A DNA stretch of 64,000 nt from Caulobacter segnis. Its GTDB lineage: Bacteria; Pseudomonadota; Alphaproteobacteria; Caulobacterales; Caulobacteraceae. Within the stretch, counting starts at the first letter, position 1. Every line of letters starts with the position of its first letter. Shown here in pieces: positions 62,894 to 64,000 of the stretch. A model generated the notes under the pieces. The model had not been told where the DNA came from. It was given only the letters and a program-made list of their open reading frames with translations, and made no database searches. Location of the stretch: NCBI RefSeq assembly GCF_023935105.1, contig NZ_CP096040.1, positions 744,001 through 808,000 on the forward strand. Reading direction: 5' to 3'. Position numbers and translations under genes: made by a program.

Positions 62894-64000
62894 TCAGGCG
62901 ATCCTCAGGCCCATCACCGACAGCCCGCGCTCGATCGGCGAGCCCAGGACATTGGGCGAGCCGTGGTCGCCGTGCCACCAGGTCTCGTAGCCCAGCGACT
63001 TCAACAGCTCCAGCGACGCCTGGCCGCGCTCGTCGTTCTGGCATTCCATGTAGATCAGCGGGCGGTGGGTCTTGATGGTCTCGGTCGCGCCGCGCAGGAC
63101 GTCGATCTCCATGCCCTCGACGTCGATCTTGATCAGATGGCAGGCGGGCAGTTTCAGGCTGTCGAGGGTGATCATCTCGACCTCCTCGCCGTCGTCGTCG
63201 TCCAGGTAGGTCAGGGTCTGGGCGCGCTCGCGGTCGGGCGCCAGGGTCATCATGCCGAAGTTGCTGGGTGTCTCGTAGCTGACGCCCGGCAGCCGCAGGC
63301 TGCCCCTCTCGGCCCCGACCAGCTTCTGGTGGCAGTAGGCGTTGGTCCAGCTGTTCATCGCCACGGTGGCCACCATGGCCTGGAACATGATCCGCTGTGG
63401 CTCGAAGGCGTGGACCCGGCCTGTCGGGCCGACGAAATTGCAGAAGGCCAGGGTGTGCGAGCCCATGTTGGCGCCGACGTCCAGCACCGTTTGGCCGGTC
63501 CCGACCAGCCGTCCCAGCAGGTCGGTCTCCTCGGGCGACCAGGCGCCGTTCTCGCGGATCCCGGCCGAGACGTAGAGGTCGTTGCTGTTCAGCAGCATCG
63601 GGCCGAAGCGCGAGGCCAGAGTCTCGTTGAACATCACCCGAGGCGGCGGGGCCTCCGGCGGCGGGGGCTCGGCCTCGAGGGGCGCGAGGGCCAGGTCGGC
63701 CGCCTCCAGCATGCGGACGTTCGGGCTCGCCACTCGGGCTCGCCACAGGGCGACGCCGGCGGCCATCGGGGCCTGACGCCACAGCGAGGGCAGGGCCGCC
63801 AGCCGGATGTCGCCCAGGAAGGCGTCGGCCGCCTCGCCGGGCCGCGCACCGATCAGGTCCTGGCCGATCTGGTTCCACAGCAGGCCATCGCGGACCACGA
63901 GGGACACGCCTTGCTCGGCGTCGGGCAGCAGAGTCGCGGGATCGGCCGAGAACACGGTGCGCGGATGCGCCAGCACCACGTCCCCGCCCACCGCGCCGGC
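62894..64000 (-). CDS. FkbM-family methyltransferase (5' end may lie outside the window)
   Basis: The frame is open to the window end; an in-frame GTG at 63991 is possible, but GAGA-VGGDVVLAHP reads on upstream, so the start may lie outside. The FkbM domain is in the C-terminal 240 residues: TVLDVGANMGSHTLAFCNFV, HAFEPQRIMFQAMVA, HLIKIDVEGMEIDVLRGATE. FkbM enzymes methylate sugars or other metabolites with SAM. The N-terminal 120 residues, with a Pro/Glu-rich linker (LEAEPPPPEAPPP), are of unknown type. Confidence 0.88.
   Translation of the reverse strand, partial: AGAVGGDVVLAHPRTVFSADPATLLPDAEQGVSLVVRDGLLWNQIGQDLIGARPGEAADAFLGDIRLAALPSLWRQAPMAAGVALWRARVASPNVRMLEAADLALAPLEAEPPPPEAPPPRVMFNETLASRFGPMLLNSNDLYVSAGIRENGAWSPEETDLLGRLVGTGQTVLDVGANMGSHTLAFCNFVGPTGRVHAFEPQRIMFQAMVATVAMNSWTNAYCHQKLVGAERGSLRLPGVSYETPSNFGMMTLAPDRERAQTLTYLDDDDGEEVEMITLDSLKLPACHLIKIDVEGMEIDVLRGATETIKTHRPLIYMECQNDERGQASLELLKSLGYETWWHGDHGSPNVLGSPIERGLSVMGLRIA

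Overview
This is a high-GC alphaproteobacterial chromosome window, almost certainly Caulobacter or a close relative. The best marker is a full-length CpdR next to tRNA-Val. A suhB/alpha-r14-type small RNA, GC-rich palindromic intergenic repeats, a TonB-dependent receptor, c-di-GMP enzymes and the typA, thrS, cysS, folE, hisI and rluD genes fit the same picture. Identification is from sequence recognition alone.

Layout. (1) 1-20.6 kb, core-like: a LysR regulator (cut by the window edge), a 2-hydroxyacid dehydrogenase, an SDR, a secreted double aspartyl-protease/TPR protein, a hybrid histidine kinase, an aminotransferase, a PAS-GGDEF-EAL protein, a TetR/VOC pair with a clear operator, typA, a terminated small RNA, an SDR/LysR divergent pair, a nuclease-like secreted protein, a small frameshifted gene, an N-formylglutamate amidohydrolase, cpdR and tRNA-Val(GAC). 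(2) 20.7-40.1 kb, accessory: bounded by tRNA-Val on the left and by tRNA-Ser(CGA) plus a tyrosine integrase on the right. It begins with a DEDDh exonuclease and a DUF2285/DUF6499 module like the excision/transfer regulators of integrative conjugative elements. One member of that module is split by a frameshift. The rest is cargo: VOC protein, membrane LytTR regulator plus CocE-type hydrolase, two NAD(P) oxidoreductases with a divergent LysR, a GST remnant, an alpha/beta hydrolase, an Hsp20 cluster, a stand-alone CZB protein, a Tat-exported metallo-hydrolase, and an Rrf2/thioredoxin-reductase-like pair. Nine copies of one 44-bp intergenic repeat, all in one orientation, lie in this segment and were not seen in the flanks. 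(3) 40.1-64 kb, core-like: a thioesterase, a metallo-beta-lactamase-fold protein lacking metal ligands, rluD, a TonB receptor plus phoD, rhtB-like/hisI, a DUF817 membrane protein, folE, cysS, an Fe-S scaffold-yidD-thrS-glycosyltransferase run, a LysR regulator, a lipoprotein/HMG-CoA lyase/ArnT-like run, a DPM-like glycosyltransferase and an FkbM methyltransferase cut by the window end.

How parts work together. CpdR belongs to the ClpXP adaptor branch of the CckA-ChpT cell-cycle pathway. The PAS-GGDEF-EAL protein sets c-di-GMP. The TonB receptor and PhoD look like a phosphate-ester scavenging pair. The Rrf2 regulator and its CxxC flavoprotein look like a thiol-redox circuit with a visible operator. 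The integrase, AlpA protein and DUF2285 module look like remains of a mobile element whose conjugation genes are not in the window.
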